Source: Methanoplanus endosymbiosus (lineage in GTDB: Archaea; Halobacteriota; Methanomicrobia; Methanomicrobiales; Methanomicrobiaceae). Taken from it: DNA of 64,000 nt. The notes under the pieces are model-generated. The model worked only from the letters and a program-made list of their open reading frames with translations, was not told where the DNA came from and searched no databases. The stretch is taken from assembly GCF_024662215.1 (NCBI RefSeq), contig NZ_CP096115.1, positions 930,001-994,000 on the forward strand, given 5' to 3'. This document shows, one piece after another, positions 62,240-64,000 of the stretch. Each line of letters opens with the position of its first letter. Positions within the stretch are counted from its first letter, which is position 1. Made by a program: the position numbers and the translations under genes.

Positions 62240-62641
62240 TCAGTCTTTAACAAGGCATCTGCCATCATCAAGGGCATCTTTAAGGTTTTTAACCTCCTCT
62301 CTCTCCTCCATACCGAGCATCTCAAATATGCTGTCAATTAATTTAATTATCTCATCTGCCGCTGATATGAGCTGATCTATCAGTTCCTGAAGGGCACCAA
62401 GAGTCCCCAACGGATTTTCACTCAGATCAAGAGATTTTACCTCCGGGGAATATATCTTTGAAGTATTAATTTCAGTGTCAGTTAAGAGAGTACTCCCTTC
62501 TGTGAGACCTCCGGATATAAAATCACCTGACATTCCGGGAATAAAATATGAAGTACCTGCATATGCAGAACTGACAAGTGCAATCCCCATTACAAGTACA
62601 GGAATAACCCGCCTGTATATCATCATAAATAACTGGGACAT
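62240..62641 (-). CDS. Small exported protein of unknown family
   Basis: 133 residues. A signal peptide (VIPVLVMGIALVSSAYAG) has cleavage plausibly after AYA. The mature ~105 residues have a Ser/Thr-rich start and an amphipathic helical C-terminal half (LGALQELIDQLISAADEIIKLIDSIFEML) with one Cys near the end. Not recognised. Confidence 0.6.
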   Translation of the reverse strand: MSQLFMMIYRRVIPVLVMGIALVSSAYAGTSYFIPGMSGDFISGGLTEGSTLLTDTEINTSKIYSPEVKSLDLSENPLGTLGALQELIDQLISAADEIIKLIDSIFEMLGMEEREEVKNLKDALDDGRCLVKD

Positions 62642-63148
62642 ACATGAACTTATTATTTTGCAGGGAGAAAGCAGAAGCAGAAGTGCAGGTGCAAAATGAA
62701 CAACTGTATTTATAATTATTTATCATTAAAGACTGATAAGGCAGCCATAAATATATTAATAGATGGAAAATACAATGAAGCAATATATATTCATAACGTG
62801 TGAAAAAATTTTCACCAGATAATTATAGATTGAGTTAAGACAAAAATAAATCCAAAAATTTAGTACAGATCACAAGAGAAAATATCGCACAAAAACCATT
62901 ACTTTTAAAAAATAACCGAAATTTTCCAACAAAAATTATAATTTACCATCACAACCCCTCGCAGAAAATAAATTCACTTTTGATAAATGTTAATTGTTAC
63001 AATATAAAAAGAACACAGAAAAACAAATTTAATATACAGTTAGAGTATAATGATTTGTAAGACAAAAAATAAATCAGAAATGTACACCATGTGTGATATG
63101 CACATATGAATATGGAAACAATTGACAAACTAAAAAACAAGTGATCCC
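62642..63148. other. AT-rich intergenic region upstream of the chemoreceptor-like gene
   Basis: 507 nt, strongly AT-rich with poly-A stretches. No gene, repeat or clear hairpin was seen. Its right half should hold the promoter of the gene at 63149. Confidence 0.5.
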
Positions 63149-64000
63149 ATGCAAACCAAATCAGATATTGAAATACAGAAAGATCTCCTTTTAAACTTCG
63201 TTTCCAGCCTTTCAAACGGAGAATTGATTGAAAAGATCTCAGATGATTATTCAGGCGAAACAAAAGAAGTCGCTGATGAAATAAATAAGACTATAGACAT
63301 CGTTCATAACATACTCCATGAAACAGACAGGCTTACAGAGTCTGCAATCGCCGGAGAACTTGATGTAAGAGGAGATGCGGGCAGATTTCCGGGGGAATGG
63401 GCAAATATTATTGACGGAATAAACAACACCCTTGATGCTTCAACAGGGCCGCTCCTCTTAGCCGCAGAGCATATAGAGAGAATAAGCAGGGGAGACATCC
63501 CAAAGAGAATAACAAAGGAATACAACGGGGACTTCAACGAGATCAAGAACAATCTCAATCTCTGCATTGATTCCCTGAACAACTGCACATCCGACATCCA
63601 CATAATGATAGATGCAGCCTACAAAGGAGAGATCGACACAAAAGTGGACTCATCCAGGCATAACGGTGTCTATGCAGAGATGATCGAAGGATTCAATGAG
63701 AGCTTTGAAGAGATGGCAAGGATCATGCACATCACCGGGGCATTCATTGAGAGCATAAGCCACGGAAAAGATTTCCCAAAGATTGAGAAGGATACAAGCG
63801 GATATTACCTCACCTTAAGGGATGAGATCAACCACTGTATTGATACCCTGAATAAACTCACTTCAGAGACAGAAACGCTCATTGATGCCTCAGTCAATGG
63901 AAAACTTGACATTCGCGGGGATACTTCCGGACTTGAAGGAAGCTGGAATAATATCCTCAGTGGTATGAACCAGACAATGGACGCAGTTGTTGAACCCTTT
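63149..64000 (+). CDS. Poly-HAMP chemoreceptor/signal protein, N-terminal part (partial)
   Basis: ATG at 63149 and an open frame of 284 codons to the window end; no stop. Repeated units such as ESAIAGELDVRGDAGRFPGE and ASVNGKLDIRGDTSGLEGSW, each followed by a WxNIIDGINNTLD-type helix, are HAMP-like units common in cytoplasmic methyl-accepting proteins of methanogens. No membrane segment occurs in the first 284 residues, so the receptor is cytoplasmic. The signalling domain would lie beyond the window. Confidence 0.8.
   Translation, partial: MQTKSDIEIQKDLLLNFVSSLSNGELIEKISDDYSGETKEVADEINKTIDIVHNILHETDRLTESAIAGELDVRGDAGRFPGEWANIIDGINNTLDASTGPLLLAAEHIERISRGDIPKRITKEYNGDFNEIKNNLNLCIDSLNNCTSDIHIMIDAAYKGEIDTKVDSSRHNGVYAEMIEGFNESFEEMARIMHITGAFIESISHGKDFPKIEKDTSGYYLTLRDEINHCIDTLNKLTSETETLIDASVNGKLDIRGDTSGLEGSWNNILSGMNQTMDAVVEPF

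Overview
The window reads as chromosomal DNA of a methanogenic archaeon, most likely of the order Methanomicrobiales (Methanoplanus/Methanolacinia-like). Evidence: an Mmp10 radical SAM enzyme (methylates an arginine of methyl-coenzyme M reductase), DUF2115 and DUF2178 genes, B12-dependent ribonucleotide reductase, archaeal TATA boxes ahead of tRNAs, and many PAS/histidine-kinase proteins of the methanogen type. No rRNA, replication-origin gene or CRISPR array is visible.

Layout. 1-2 kb: end of a glutamate dehydrogenase gene, mmp10, and two identical tRNA-Thr(UGU) genes with duplicated promoters. 2-7.6 kb (minus strand): a tight kaiC-kaiB-kaiB-histidine kinase-PAS operon. 8-11.2 kb: an eroded type I restriction locus (hsdM, a DUF1016 nuclease with two palindromes inside the coding sequence, two RhuM fragments; hsdS and hsdR absent). 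11.3-13.3 kb: a GYD protein and an AlbA_2 ATPase-like regulator flanked by 60-nt direct repeats that can fold. 13.9-18.4 kb: a four-gene sensory operon (tethered substrate-binding protein, transmembrane kinase, receiver, receiver-PAS-PAS protein). 18.8-24.8 kb: beta-lactamase-fold lipoprotein, exported racemase, two-part permease, and a large three-part AlbA_2 protein. 25-33 kb: a lipoprotein/membrane operon, TIM-barrel enzyme, tandem substrate-binding/Cache lipoprotein, flavodoxin-like protein. 33-43.8 kb: membrane proteins, small regulators, methyltransferase, papain-like peptidase, class II ribonucleotide reductase. 44.4-48.3 kb: a 1290-residue repeat-built surface protein. 48.5-52 kb: a gene broken or frameshifted at an A_AAA_AAG run, flavoredoxin plus a fossil of a second copy, two related lipoproteins. 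52.4-57.8 kb: a group II intron, a 7TM kinase and a frameshifted tnpB element. 57.8-64 kb: membrane protein, PUA/PAPS-reductase-like protein, MATE exporter, and the start of a poly-HAMP chemoreceptor-like protein.

Signal transduction dominates. Both sensory operons end in a protein with the same C-terminal module, a histidine-kinase dimerisation domain in which the phospho-accepting His is Asp and no ATPase domain follows. This suggests a shared, unnamed output or partner module that serves both the Kai-type and the substrate-binding-protein-type sensors. Mobile DNA is mostly decayed: solo IS605-type stem-loops, a broken tnpB, an intron lacking the endonuclease domain, and a stand-alone 20-bp hairpin sharing 20 nt with the intron 3' end.
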